A stretch of DNA of 64,000 nucleotides from Pedobacter steynii (lineage in GTDB: Bacteria; Bacteroidota; Bacteroidia; Sphingobacteriales; Sphingobacteriaceae): assembly GCF_900103665.1 (NCBI RefSeq), contig NZ_FNGY01000005.1, positions 1-64,000 of the forward strand, given 5' to 3'. The translations under genes were made by a program, and so were the position numbers. Below the pieces are notes generated by a model. The model was not told where the DNA came from, searched no databases, and saw nothing but the letters and a program-made list of their open reading frames with translations. Positions 8,322-17,828 of the stretch are shown in pieces; the first letter of the stretch is position 1, and each line of letters begins with the position of its first letter.

Positions 8322-11294
8322 ATGAAAATGGTCCGAATTATTGCGAGTATGATTTCTGCCGTCTTGCTTTCTGTGCTTTGTTTGTCAAAGACGGAGGCAA
8401 AAGCGCGTTGTACCGCTCCACTGAATTACAACAGTATTCTTTTAAGACAAGATACTGACGACACTTCCAAAAAAAAGCTGGATACAATTATTCTGGCCGA
8501 TCGGCGGAGCCAGGTAAAGGGAATAATGGATTCTCTGAATGCCAAACTCTCTGCATTAAATCCACATGTATCCGTTCAGCAAATGTTGAAAGGTAAGATT
8601 GCGGGACTATATGTGCAGGAAACTAGCGGAGAACCAGGTTCAGAGCAGAGCATGATTATCCGAGGGCTTTCAGCCCCTGTTTTTAGTAAAAATGATATTT
8701 ACAGGCTTCAGCCAATGGTTTACCTGAATGGAATTCCAATGATTCAGGAAAACGCTTATGTTTTTGATATTCAAAAATATGATTACAATAGAATCGGTCC
8801 TGCAACCAATTTACTAAGTTCAATTGATATTAGTAACATTAACTCCATAGAAGTGATTAAGGACCCGGCAGCTTTGGCTAAACTTGGGCCTAATGCCGCC
8901 AACGGTGCTATTTGGATTACTACTAAAGCTGCAAAATCCGGCTATAGAGATTTAAGCGTGAATACCTACTTCGGGATGGTACAGGCAAGTAATATCAAAA
9001 CTGTAAATGCCCAGTACGAGAACATCTTTCGTAAACCATTTTATCAAAAATACGCCTCACAATCAGATTACTTAAATTATGTTGGTTATTTAAGAGATTC
9101 TACAAACCTCGACTATTATGGTCCCTCGAAATGGAGTGATTTGTATGCTAAAAACCAGGCAACATATTCAGCTGATTTAGGATTAACCGGGGGCTCTGAA
9201 AAGGCTAACTTCAGGTTTTTTGGATCAGCCACTCAGAATGCAGGAAATTCGGATGATACAAAATTAAACCGGTATGCCGCCTCCTTCCAAATCAATATGG
9301 CACCATTTAGCTGGGTAACCGTATCGAGCATGGTGAATGCCAGTAGATTAGATCGGGATAGGAACCGTAATCTGAGAGACCGTTTTGCAGAAACCAGGTA
9401 TATCCCCGATTTATACAATCCGATTTCACCATCAAAAACTACCTATCAATCATTCCTCAATGAATATGATAAAGCAATTGATGACAACCGGACAACATTG
9501 GTTCAGGGATACTTGTCACTGAAATTTGATCTTAAGCCTGTAAACTTTATTTCAACATTTAATTTCGATTATAATGAAGGGGTAAGGGATGTTTTCTATC
9601 CAACAACTTTAATGGCAGGGAACAATTATGTATCTAATTATTTCGGATATAATCAACGGTTTATGGTCAACAATGCCGTAAATTATACCAAGCACTTTAA
9701 TAAGGATCATCAGATTTATTTTGAAGCTGGTCAATCTATTCAGGATGATCTGCACAAGTATGGGTATGCCAATGCTTACAATGGGCCAAACGACTTTATC
9801 AAGATTAATGTTGTTGAAGGAGATAAAAAGAAGGATAATTACCTTAAGCCTGTTAGCTATTTGGTTTATCGGTATAATGACAAAATTCATAACAGGTTAT
9901 TTTCCGTATATGGTTCTGCCAAATATTCTTATAAAGATTTATTTACGTTTTCTGCGCTAATTCGTGATGACGGTTCTTCCTCTTCACAACCAGGAAGCCG
10001 ATGGTTCATCGCTCCAGCTGCCAGTGCCAGCTGGAGTTTAAAGAATCAATTCTTAAAAACAAACAATTGGATTGACAAATTGAATATGGATGTGTCATGG
10101 TCCAGAATCGGGAAGCCTTTTAATGATGACAGATTTGCTGCCGGTCCTCAATACCGCAGTAATTCCGGCTGGTCGTTGGAGCCAACCATTCCTGGTTACA
10201 ATGGCATTGCAACCATATCCAGACCTTACTCTTCGGGCTGGGTTGGGTATGATATCAAATGGCCATATACCGATCAGCTTAACGTAGGTTTTGATGGTTC
10301 ATTCTTTAAAAACCGCTTGGGAGCATCTGTTACTTATTACATCAAGGATGATAAGAGGATGTTGTTAAACAGCCCGATTTCAGCAGAAACAGGATTTGCC
10401 AGTCAATTTAGCAGTGGACTTGCGGTTCGGAATACTGGGATAGACTTAGGTATTCAAGGACATATTATTACTGGAAAGGATTTGGGTTGGACTTCAGGGC
10501 TAGGCTTTAATTTCAATAAGAACAAGTTGAAGGCACTTCCGAATGGGCTTAACGAATTGATCATCGGAGACCGGAAATTGAAAGTTGGCGAATCAGTTGA
10601 CCGCTTCTGGATTTATGAGAACCAGGGAATTTATAATGCTGATGCTGAAGTACCAGTTAATCCGGCTACTAATCAGCGCTTGAGTTTCGAGGGCACTATT
10701 CTTAAGGCCGGCGATCCAAGATGGAAGGATACCAACGGTGATTTTACCATTAACAGCGATGATAAAATATTAAAAGGAAATGCTATGCCTAAACTAACCG
10801 GGAGCTGGTCAAACGAATTCCGTTATGGCAATTTCAAATTGAACGTTGATATTATATATGCTGTTGGGCAGAAAGCCTTAAATCAATCTGCTGCTTTTCA
10901 GTACGATTTCATTAACAGGGAAGCGGCAAATGACATCAATTCCGTTCGGGAGATTTTCTCCTGGCAGGTCAATGTTGATGCGTCAAAATATCCGATATAC
11001 AATCCCTGGAGCAGTGTTGTGCCTTACCGTTTAGAGCAGGATTTGTTTTTAGAGAATGCATCTTATGCAAAATTGAGAACAGTGTCTTTAGGCTATGATT
11101 TATCCAAAACAGCTTTGTTTAAAAATAAAGCCACAATTAAAAGGGCTTACCTATACGTTACGGGAAGCAACCTGTTAACGGTTACTTCGTTTTCCGGCAG
11201 CGATCCCGAGTTAATAGAATATAATGGTGTATACACCGGATACGGACTATCTATTCCAAAAACGTATACACTAGGAATAAAAGTTGATTTATAA
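8322..11294 (+). CDS. SusC/RagA-like TonB-dependent outer-membrane receptor (first)
   Basis: 990 aa. A signal peptide ends near residue 26 ('SKTEAKA'). The plug domain (about 70-200) carries the usual markers 'VQQMLKGKIAGLYVQ', 'MIIRGLSAP', 'SIEVIKDPAALAKLGPNAA' and 'GAIWITTK'. The remainder is a beta-barrel ending in 'YTLGIKVDL', a typical barrel C terminus. Family knowledge: SusC imports oligosaccharides or peptides captured by the partner SusD, driven by TonB. Oddity: most SusC proteins begin with a carboxypeptidase-D-like regulatory domain; here only about 45 residues lie between the signal peptide and the plug, so that domain is absent. It is first in a 20-kb co-directional block, with SusD 28 nt downstream. 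Confidence 0.95.
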   Translation: MKMVRIIASMISAVLLSVLCLSKTEAKARCTAPLNYNSILLRQDTDDTSKKKLDTIILADRRSQVKGIMDSLNAKLSALNPHVSVQQMLKGKIAGLYVQETSGEPGSEQSMIIRGLSAPVFSKNDIYRLQPMVYLNGIPMIQENAYVFDIQKYDYNRIGPATNLLSSIDISNINSIEVIKDPAALAKLGPNAANGAIWITTKAAKSGYRDLSVNTYFGMVQASNIKTVNAQYENIFRKPFYQKYASQSDYLNYVGYLRDSTNLDYYGPSKWSDLYAKNQATYSADLGLTGGSEKANFRFFGSATQNAGNSDDTKLNRYAASFQINMAPFSWVTVSSMVNASRLDRDRNRNLRDRFAETRYIPDLYNPISPSKTTYQSFLNEYDKAIDDNRTTLVQGYLSLKFDLKPVNFISTFNFDYNEGVRDVFYPTTLMAGNNYVSNYFGYNQRFMVNNAVNYTKHFNKDHQIYFEAGQSIQDDLHKYGYANAYNGPNDFIKINVVEGDKKKDNYLKPVSYLVYRYNDKIHNRLFSVYGSAKYSYKDLFTFSALIRDDGSSSSQPGSRWFIAPAASASWSLKNQFLKTNNWIDKLNMDVSWSRIGKPFNDDRFAAGPQYRSNSGWSLEPTIPGYNGIATISRPYSSGWVGYDIKWPYTDQLNVGFDGSFFKNRLGASVTYYIKDDKRMLLNSPISAETGFASQFSSGLAVRNTGIDLGIQGHIITGKDLGWTSGLGFNFNKNKLKALPNGLNELIIGDRKLKVGESVDRFWIYENQGIYNADAEVPVNPATNQRLSFEGTILKAGDPRWKDTNGDFTINSDDKILKGNAMPKLTGSWSNEFRYGNFKLNVDIIYAVGQKALNQSAAFQYDFINREAANDINSVREIFSWQVNVDASKYPIYNPWSSVVPYRLEQDLFLENASYAKLRTVSLGYDLSKTALFKNKATIKRAYLYVTGSNLLTVTSFSGSDPELIEYNGVYTGYGLSIPKTYTLGIKVDL

Positions 11295-11322
11295 AGGCAT
11301 AAGGTTATAAAATTATTAGTAT

Positions 11323-12864
11323 ATGAGATCTATTTTTAAAAAAAATATCAGGTTTAATAAAGGCTTACTGCTCTTGCTAATTGCAATCTCGGGCCTTAAT
11401 TTTTCCTGCAAGAAGATGCTTGATATCGAATCGAGTCGGCTTTCTAATGAAAACACCCATTGGACTTCGCTTCAGGATACCAGGTCAGGATTGATGGCCA
11501 GTTATTCGCTGATGAGAAGTGCGATGGCCGAAAACAATGCACACTGGTTATGGGGCGAATTGAGAAATGGCGATTTTACTGCATCCAGCAGATCGGATCT
11601 TAAAGTCATCATTAATCAAAACCTGAAAGCCTCTTTCCCTCTGGTTCAAAAACTAACCTCATGGAGGGCGTTTTATGCAGTGATTAATAGCGCAAGTCTG
11701 TTCATCGAAAGGGCCGCTGAAGTAAGGGCAACAGACATCCGTTACACTGAACCGAATTACAGAGCTGACCTGGCACAGGCAAGGGCTTTGAGAGCATTTG
11801 CGTATTTCTATATGGTGCGCATCTGGGGTGATGTTCCTCTAATCACGGCTTCACATGACGGAACTTTTGAAGAGAAGCCTAAAACGGATCAGTCGAAAGT
11901 TTTAGCCTACGCAGAAACCGAGTTGATTACGGCGGCCAAGGACCTTCCTTACATTTATGGAGCAGAGGGAGATGACATTTTGCCTGGTTCTTATTATGGT
12001 TATGGTGTGGACCGCTGGAGAGGTGCTTTGTTTACCAAAATATCTGCCTATGCAGTTCTGGCACATATTGCCGCCTGGCAGTCACATTATATAGATGTTT
12101 CTGTTTACACAGACTTCATTATGACCAATTATGCAAAGGCAAATATTGCTTATTCTACAACCGGACAATTAACAGCTTCCGATGGAATTTTTAACGGACA
12201 GTCTTATAGTCAGGTAATTTCCTTTGGCTTCAATGATGTTTATGGAGAGTCTACTGCAAATGGGCATATCGAACAATTGGTGCTTGCATCCCCACTCATT
12301 TCTAAGCAGACACCTGATCTTTACATATCGAAAGATTCTATCGCATCTGTATTTACTGACCTCAACGATCAGCGTTTTGGATTAGACACGATTTCAGGCC
12401 TTCCAAGAACAAACTACTTTGTGAATTTCACCGGAGAGATACCTGTTTTTAGTAAAATTAAGGTTTTAAGAGGCGGCTCAACAAATGGAGATTTTGCCAT
12501 TTACAGTTCGAACATCCTTTTTACCCGTTTGGAGGAACTGGTTTTACTTAGAGCAGAAGCACTGGCAGTACTTGGCCAGCGACAAGATGCCATCACCTTG
12601 CTAAACACCATTAAGAAAAACCGCGGTGTAAAAACGATCAATGATGGAGCCGGTAAGGACCTGGTCAGCGAAATCTTTGGGGAGCGCAGAAGAGAGTTGA
12701 TGGGAGAAGGATGGCGCTGGTACGACCTGATCAGATATCATAAAATACAAAATAATAACCCCGCATTTATGACTCTGATCCAGCAAAAAGGGATATACTG
12801 GCCAATTGCACAAGAGGTGCTGAATGCAAACAGTAAGTTGGAACAAAATAACTATTGGAGATGA
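11323..12864 (+). CDS. SusD/RagB-like surface lipoprotein (first)
   Basis: 513 aa. A lipoprotein signal ends at Cys29 ('LNFSC'). Family markers include 'ALRAFAYFYMVRIWGDVPL' in the TPR core, 'LLRAEALAVLG' and 'ERRRELMGEGWRWYDLIRY' near the C terminus, ending in the SusD-typical 'NNYWR'. SusD forms the lid over its SusC partner and binds the ligand at the cell surface. It pairs with the receptor 28 nt upstream. Confidence 0.95.
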   Translation: MRSIFKKNIRFNKGLLLLLIAISGLNFSCKKMLDIESSRLSNENTHWTSLQDTRSGLMASYSLMRSAMAENNAHWLWGELRNGDFTASSRSDLKVIINQNLKASFPLVQKLTSWRAFYAVINSASLFIERAAEVRATDIRYTEPNYRADLAQARALRAFAYFYMVRIWGDVPLITASHDGTFEEKPKTDQSKVLAYAETELITAAKDLPYIYGAEGDDILPGSYYGYGVDRWRGALFTKISAYAVLAHIAAWQSHYIDVSVYTDFIMTNYAKANIAYSTTGQLTASDGIFNGQSYSQVISFGFNDVYGESTANGHIEQLVLASPLISKQTPDLYISKDSIASVFTDLNDQRFGLDTISGLPRTNYFVNFTGEIPVFSKIKVLRGGSTNGDFAIYSSNILFTRLEELVLLRAEALAVLGQRQDAITLLNTIKKNRGVKTINDGAGKDLVSEIFGERRRELMGEGWRWYDLIRYHKIQNNNPAFMTLIQQKGIYWPIAQEVLNANSKLEQNNYWR

Positions 12865-12911
12865 AAATAACGAAAGAAGAATTAGCACCAAACACTAATC
12901 CCATTACATCA

Positions 12912-13589
12912 ATGAGAAATAAAAAGACACTTGTTTTTTCTATACTGATGGCTATGTTGCTCTGCATCATGTTGTTTTCCTGCAAAAAAAACGATTCCGA
13001 ATATTATAACTACGAGAATGATTTGAAGGAATTTGATGGAAATGCATTTGAGTACTTAAAGACACAGCAATCGGGGGTATACGATTCCCTGTTGCTTGTG
13101 CTTAACAGGCTACCCTCCTTGCAGGATTCTCTGAAAACTCAAAAGGTTACCTTTTTTGCGATTACCAACAGAAGCTTTCAGACTTCTGTAGAGAGTTTAA
13201 ATGCCGTTCGTAAAAGAATCAATAAAGCTCCGTTGTACCTGGCCAATATGGATGTAAAACAATTGGATACGATGGTCAGCAAGTATATTATCCGTGGGGA
13301 GTTCAACACCTCTTATTTCCAGGATTATGCGGATGGGCTGATTGTAAAAAGCATTGCTCATAATTACAACATGCACATTCTTTATAAAAAGGCAGATGCA
13401 TCAGGTTTTAAAGCAGGAGGCCCGGCAGTGATCACATTTACCGACCCTAAGAACTCCATTTTTGTGAGGTATTGGGAGAGTACACCTACCAATTCAGTAA
13501 ACATTAAGACAAAGAATGCCATCATAAATGTATTGTCTCCGGGACATGATTTTGGCTTTGGCGAGTTTGTAACCCGTGTTAATAATTAA
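12912..13589 (+). CDS. Fasciclin (FAS1) domain lipoprotein, copy 1
   Basis: About 225 aa from the ATG at 12912; the frame is open from 12855, overlapping susD, but the 12912 start gives a proper lipoprotein signal ending at a Cys in 'IMLFSCKK'. The body matches a FAS1 domain: 'VTFFAITNRSF', then 'LDTMVSKYIIRGEF' and a final 'NAIINVLSPGHDFGF' strand. FAS1 domains mediate adhesion or ligand contact. Fasciclin lipoproteins recur in Sus-type loci of Sphingobacteriaceae, where they probably join the outer-membrane complex; the exact role is not established. A second, divergent copy sits in the same position after the second SusCD pair. Confidence 0.85.
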   Translation: MRNKKTLVFSILMAMLLCIMLFSCKKNDSEYYNYENDLKEFDGNAFEYLKTQQSGVYDSLLLVLNRLPSLQDSLKTQKVTFFAITNRSFQTSVESLNAVRKRINKAPLYLANMDVKQLDTMVSKYIIRGEFNTSYFQDYADGLIVKSIAHNYNMHILYKKADASGFKAGGPAVITFTDPKNSIFVRYWESTPTNSVNIKTKNAIINVLSPGHDFGFGEFVTRVNN

Positions 13590-13590
13590 G

Positions 13591-14637
13591 ATGATGAGCA
13601 TAACGAATACAAAATATCCCTTAATATCATCAGGAGCTTTCTTTATAGGACTGATGTTATTTGTACTAACATCGAGCTGTAAAAAAGGTTTGCCTGCGGA
13701 CCGGGAGTCTATAGGTTTAGATACCCGTTTTACACAAAGCGTATACAGTCCGGTATTGGGCCGAAATACGCTGTTTTCTGACAATCTTTTTATCGGGGCT
13801 TCTTCACAGCCACTTAATTTTAAGATCATCAATATGAGGACCAGGGACGGATCACCCGCTCCGGAACTTACGAATAACACTCCTGTTCAGGTATGGCGCC
13901 AACCTTATTTAGGTACCGAGAAATCTATTGAAGAAATAGAAGCAAAGCGGAAAATGGAAAACCGCCCTCTTTTTGAAATCAGAGAACATTCCGGTCAGTT
14001 TCTGATGTGGTCTGCAGCAACTTCAACCCTTCTTAAAACGCAACCGGATTCAGGATATGTTTTTGATGTTGAAATGTCTAACTCCGGTGGCCGCAGATAT
14101 TTCAGGGATCTTAAACTAATGCCACTAAAAGAGCGTCCTTTTGAGCCATCCGTCTTAGATCCGATCACCGGTCTCTCCAGGTTTCTTGGTTTAACCCCAA
14201 GCAGCATTAGTAATATACGGGGGGCGAAGACCAACCAACGACTTTTTTATAACGACATCACTGTCCTGTTTAATAAAGTAAACGGGGGAGGTAATTCTTT
14301 GAAATTCAGATTTGTAGATTCCCTGTTTAAACCTATAGATCCAAATAGCTTCAACCTCACTAAGTGGGATCAGCTTGTACATGGCTTCAACATGGTCAAA
14401 ACCAATGAATCCGTAAAGTATGATGTGGCTTACCCAATTCCTCTTGTTGATTTTCAAACTCCATATACGAATCCGCAAGGCAATAGAGCACATACGCTTT
14501 TCAGATATGAAAGACAGGGTTTTGGAAATGTACGCGAGGAGGCTTATTTAAGTATTGATTTTTCAATCTATGAAAAGGGCAATTGGGAGATCATCATTTG
14601 GTTTACCGGGGAGAGCCCAAAATTTACTAATGATTAA
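13591..14637 (+). CDS. DUF5007-like lipoprotein
   Basis: About 348 aa; the start at 13591 follows the fasciclin stop by one base, so translation is probably coupled. The lipoprotein signal ends at the Cys in 'VLTSSCKKG'. The rest is a soluble beta-rich surface protein with segments such as 'FEIREHSGQFLMW' and 'SGGRRYFRDLKLMPLKERP', which I associate from memory with the Pfam family DUF5007, found only in Bacteroidota Sus-type loci. The function is unknown; a surface glycan-binding role would be guesswork. Confidence 0.75.
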   Translation: MMSITNTKYPLISSGAFFIGLMLFVLTSSCKKGLPADRESIGLDTRFTQSVYSPVLGRNTLFSDNLFIGASSQPLNFKIINMRTRDGSPAPELTNNTPVQVWRQPYLGTEKSIEEIEAKRKMENRPLFEIREHSGQFLMWSAATSTLLKTQPDSGYVFDVEMSNSGGRRYFRDLKLMPLKERPFEPSVLDPITGLSRFLGLTPSSISNIRGAKTNQRLFYNDITVLFNKVNGGGNSLKFRFVDSLFKPIDPNSFNLTKWDQLVHGFNMVKTNESVKYDVAYPIPLVDFQTPYTNPQGNRAHTLFRYERQGFGNVREEAYLSIDFSIYEKGNWEIIIWFTGESPKFTND

Positions 14638-14671
14638 TAACATGGCGTTTCTAATTTATATAAGACTTAAT

Positions 14672-17600
14672 ATGAGATATACAGTCGTAATATTTTCCTT
14701 GTTCCTGTTGCTTGGCTTCAATAGCCGGTTGGCAGCACAGCAAACGAAGATTGTTGTTAAAGGAACTGTAATTGATAGGGCAGATAAAAGACCTATCCCG
14801 GGAGTGGTCATCACTTCTGGAAAATCCCAAACGCCTCTTGGCCAAACTGATGGGAACGGAAGGTACAGCCTAAGTGTTACTCCTGGAGTTGAGCTTAGCT
14901 TCAGGTATCTGAGCTACAAGACCGTGTTCAGAAAAGTATCGGACAATGCAACGATAGATATCAGGATGGAGGAATCTGTAAATGCACTTAAAGAACAGGT
15001 GATCATTGGATATGCTAAAAAAACCAAGGAAATTTCGACAGGTTCAAGTGTGATTATTACAGCTAAAGACATTCAGGACGTACCCGTTGCCAACGTAATG
15101 GAGCTGTTACAGGGTAAAGTTGCGGGTTTGAATATTCAGAACAATAACGGTGCGCCAGGGATGAGGGGGTCAATGACCATCAGGGGGATTTCCAATCTGA
15201 ATATTTCGGGATCGGGAGATGATGCCTTTCTAACGCCCACTTCCCCATTATTTGTTGTAGATGGAATTCCTATTGATGACAATACCGATTATTCCTATGG
15301 CTTTGAGTCTGCTGGTCCTGGAATTAGTCCGATTTCCTTAATTCCGGTAGAGGATATTGAGCGGATAGAAGTATTAAAAGATGCACAGGCAACCTCGCTT
15401 TATGGCTCCAGGGGTGCTTATGGTGTAGTTTTAATCACTACAAAAAGGGGAAACTCAAAGATTCCGATTGTTCAGTTCACTTCAAATTTTACGGTTGATA
15501 CTCCACCTGATCTAAAATCAGTAATTGGGGGAAGGGGAGAACGTTTGATGCGGATTGATCAGATATTAAAAAATGACACTAATTTTTATCACGGGCTGAA
15601 CAACGTCAATAGAAATCCCTTCCTTGCGGATAGCTTAAATGCCTTTTATAACAACTCTACAAACTGGCAAAAGTTGTTTTACAGAACTACGTTTAATCAA
15701 ACGCATAACTTGTCTATCTCCGGGGGAGATCAGCAGTTCAACTATAAGGTAAACGGAGGTTATTTTGATAAAAAAGGTATCGTAGAAAACACTGCTTTTA
15801 CCCGCTATAACCTCAATATGAACGCCCAATATCAGCCAAATGAGAAATTTAAGCTATTGGCTTCTTTAAATAACGTTATGGCGAACAGCAGTTCGGGGGG
15901 AGGGAGCAGTTTAAGCCAGACCGGTTTGTCGGAATCTGGTTCCTCATCTTCCTTGCTGCCGGCACCGTCGTTATTTACAGCTTCAAGCGGATTATTAAAT
16001 ACCCTGAATACCGACGATGACAATAAGACGATCAATGTCTCCACCAATATTGATGTGGAATATGAAGCAGTAAAAGGATTACGGGCATCAAGCTCATTTA
16101 GTTTCAATTACATTACACAGGCAAAAGATAGGTTTACTCCAGGCGCTCTGAGTGCTGGTGTCGATTCGGTTTACAATTATTTCGATCGTAAAAATACTTT
16201 GTATAACAGAACGAGGCTTTCTTACGTGAAGCAAGTTGGCGAAAAACATAACTTTAATGCTGCAGTATTCTCGGAACTGAATTCTACAAATTTCAGGGCT
16301 GATGTTTCTCAGCAGGTAAGTACGCCTAATGATCAGGTGAAAGGGCCTTTGGGCTCAGATTGGTTTAATTCCAAAGGGGGAACGCTAAATAACCTCAGTA
16401 ATTTTAGATCTGCCTCTCTCGCTGGATCATTCTCCTATAACTATGATCAAAAATATGTGCTGGACTTGACTTACCGGGTCGATGGTTCTTCTACAAATGG
16501 TCCGGATGCTGGTTATTCAAAGAGCCCTTCAGTTGCCGCCAGGTGGAATTTTTATAAGGAGAATTGGCTCCGATCTACAGAAAGCTGGTTAGATTATGGA
16601 TCCATTCGTGCCAGTTATGGAAAGAACATCGTTCCTACAGGGAATATTTATGATGTTTACGGAAAATACGTGGCCGGAGGTAATTACAATCAGTTGCCCA
16701 CCGTAAATCTTGACCTGGGGGTAATTCCTAACACGGCATTAACGCCTACCACTACCACACAATACAATGCTGGTTTTGAAGCGGGCTTCCTGAATAATAA
16801 ATTCGGATTTGTTTTTGAAACGTACTACAAGCAGGTCGACAACATGCTGCGGGAAAAAAACATCTCCAATATTAATGCATTCGGCAAGGTAAAAACCAAT
16901 GAAATGAGTGTGGTAAATTATGGTTACGAGCTCACGTTGAATGCCCGTCCCCTATCTTCAAACAGCAAATTGAAATGGACGGTAAGTTTAAATGCGGCGC
17001 TTAACAGAGATGTAGTGGTACACCTGCCTGACAATGCAAGTCAGCTTTTAGTAAAAGATGCTTCTACAGGACAGAACATTCTTTACCGTTTGGGAAAAAA
17101 TAGTTTAACCAACGTATTGTTAAATACAAAAGGGGTTTATTCGACAGATTTGAGCGTTCCGGTTGATCCCTTAACAGGCTTAAGGTATCGCGCAGGATCA
17201 GTAATTGACCGCCGTACCTATTTCAGAGGAGGAGATCCGATGTGGACTGACCTTAATGGTGACTATATTCTTGACGATAACGATTTGGTTGGGGCAGGAA
17301 ATTCGCGACCACTTATTACGGGCGGTTTTACATCTTACATGCAATACGGCGGTTTTTCATTAAGTGTTACCGGATCGTATACCTTAATAAGAGATGTCTT
17401 AAACAACGCGCTTACATCACGTTTTCAAAGTTTCGAAAATCCACTTGCTTTAAATTCTTTGGTGCCATTGGAACAGTATGATTATTGGAAAAATTCGGGG
17501 GACAAGGCAACTTATCCAAACCCTTATGATTATACCCGTTATTCTGTATATAGTCCGTTTCGTTATGATCAGACCCTGTTTCAGGAAGATGGTTCTTACA

Positions 17601-17821
17601 TAAAACTTCAGCAGGCTACACTTGCTTATAACATTGATAAGAAGTATGCCAAGAGGCTGGGAGCTACTTCTATTCGTGTTTATGGTACGGCATATAACAT
17701 CTATACTTTTTCGAACTATTCAGGTCCGAGTCCTGAAACGGTGACTGATCTGGGTAGAGATTCCTCAAAGGGATATCCGAATCCCCGTACATATACTTTT
17801 GGTCTTAATGTTCAATTCTAA
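14672..17821 (+). CDS. SusC/RagA-like TonB-dependent outer-membrane receptor (second)
   Basis: 1049 aa from the ATG at 14672. The frame is open further upstream, but only this start places the signal peptide ('FSLFLLLGFNSRLAAQ') at the N terminus. A carboxypeptidase-D-like regulatory domain follows (about 24-105, 'GTVIDRADKRPIPGVVI'), then the plug ('VMELLQGKVAGLNIQNNNG', 'GSMTIRGISN', 'ATSLYGSRGAYGVVLITTK') and the barrel ending 'YTFGLNVQF'. It is a standard full-length SusC, unlike the first receptor in this block, and pairs with the SusD immediately downstream. Confidence 0.96.
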   Translation: MRYTVVIFSLFLLLGFNSRLAAQQTKIVVKGTVIDRADKRPIPGVVITSGKSQTPLGQTDGNGRYSLSVTPGVELSFRYLSYKTVFRKVSDNATIDIRMEESVNALKEQVIIGYAKKTKEISTGSSVIITAKDIQDVPVANVMELLQGKVAGLNIQNNNGAPGMRGSMTIRGISNLNISGSGDDAFLTPTSPLFVVDGIPIDDNTDYSYGFESAGPGISPISLIPVEDIERIEVLKDAQATSLYGSRGAYGVVLITTKRGNSKIPIVQFTSNFTVDTPPDLKSVIGGRGERLMRIDQILKNDTNFYHGLNNVNRNPFLADSLNAFYNNSTNWQKLFYRTTFNQTHNLSISGGDQQFNYKVNGGYFDKKGIVENTAFTRYNLNMNAQYQPNEKFKLLASLNNVMANSSSGGGSSLSQTGLSESGSSSSLLPAPSLFTASSGLLNTLNTDDDNKTINVSTNIDVEYEAVKGLRASSSFSFNYITQAKDRFTPGALSAGVDSVYNYFDRKNTLYNRTRLSYVKQVGEKHNFNAAVFSELNSTNFRADVSQQVSTPNDQVKGPLGSDWFNSKGGTLNNLSNFRSASLAGSFSYNYDQKYVLDLTYRVDGSSTNGPDAGYSKSPSVAARWNFYKENWLRSTESWLDYGSIRASYGKNIVPTGNIYDVYGKYVAGGNYNQLPTVNLDLGVIPNTALTPTTTTQYNAGFEAGFLNNKFGFVFETYYKQVDNMLREKNISNINAFGKVKTNEMSVVNYGYELTLNARPLSSNSKLKWTVSLNAALNRDVVVHLPDNASQLLVKDASTGQNILYRLGKNSLTNVLLNTKGVYSTDLSVPVDPLTGLRYRAGSVIDRRTYFRGGDPMWTDLNGDYILDDNDLVGAGNSRPLITGGFTSYMQYGGFSLSVTGSYTLIRDVLNNALTSRFQSFENPLALNSLVPLEQYDYWKNSGDKATYPNPYDYTRYSVYSPFRYDQTLFQEDGSYIKLQQATLAYNIDKKYAKRLGATSIRVYGTAYNIYTFSNYSGPSPETVTDLGRDSSKGYPNPRTYTFGLNVQF

Positions 17822-17828
17822 TATTAAA

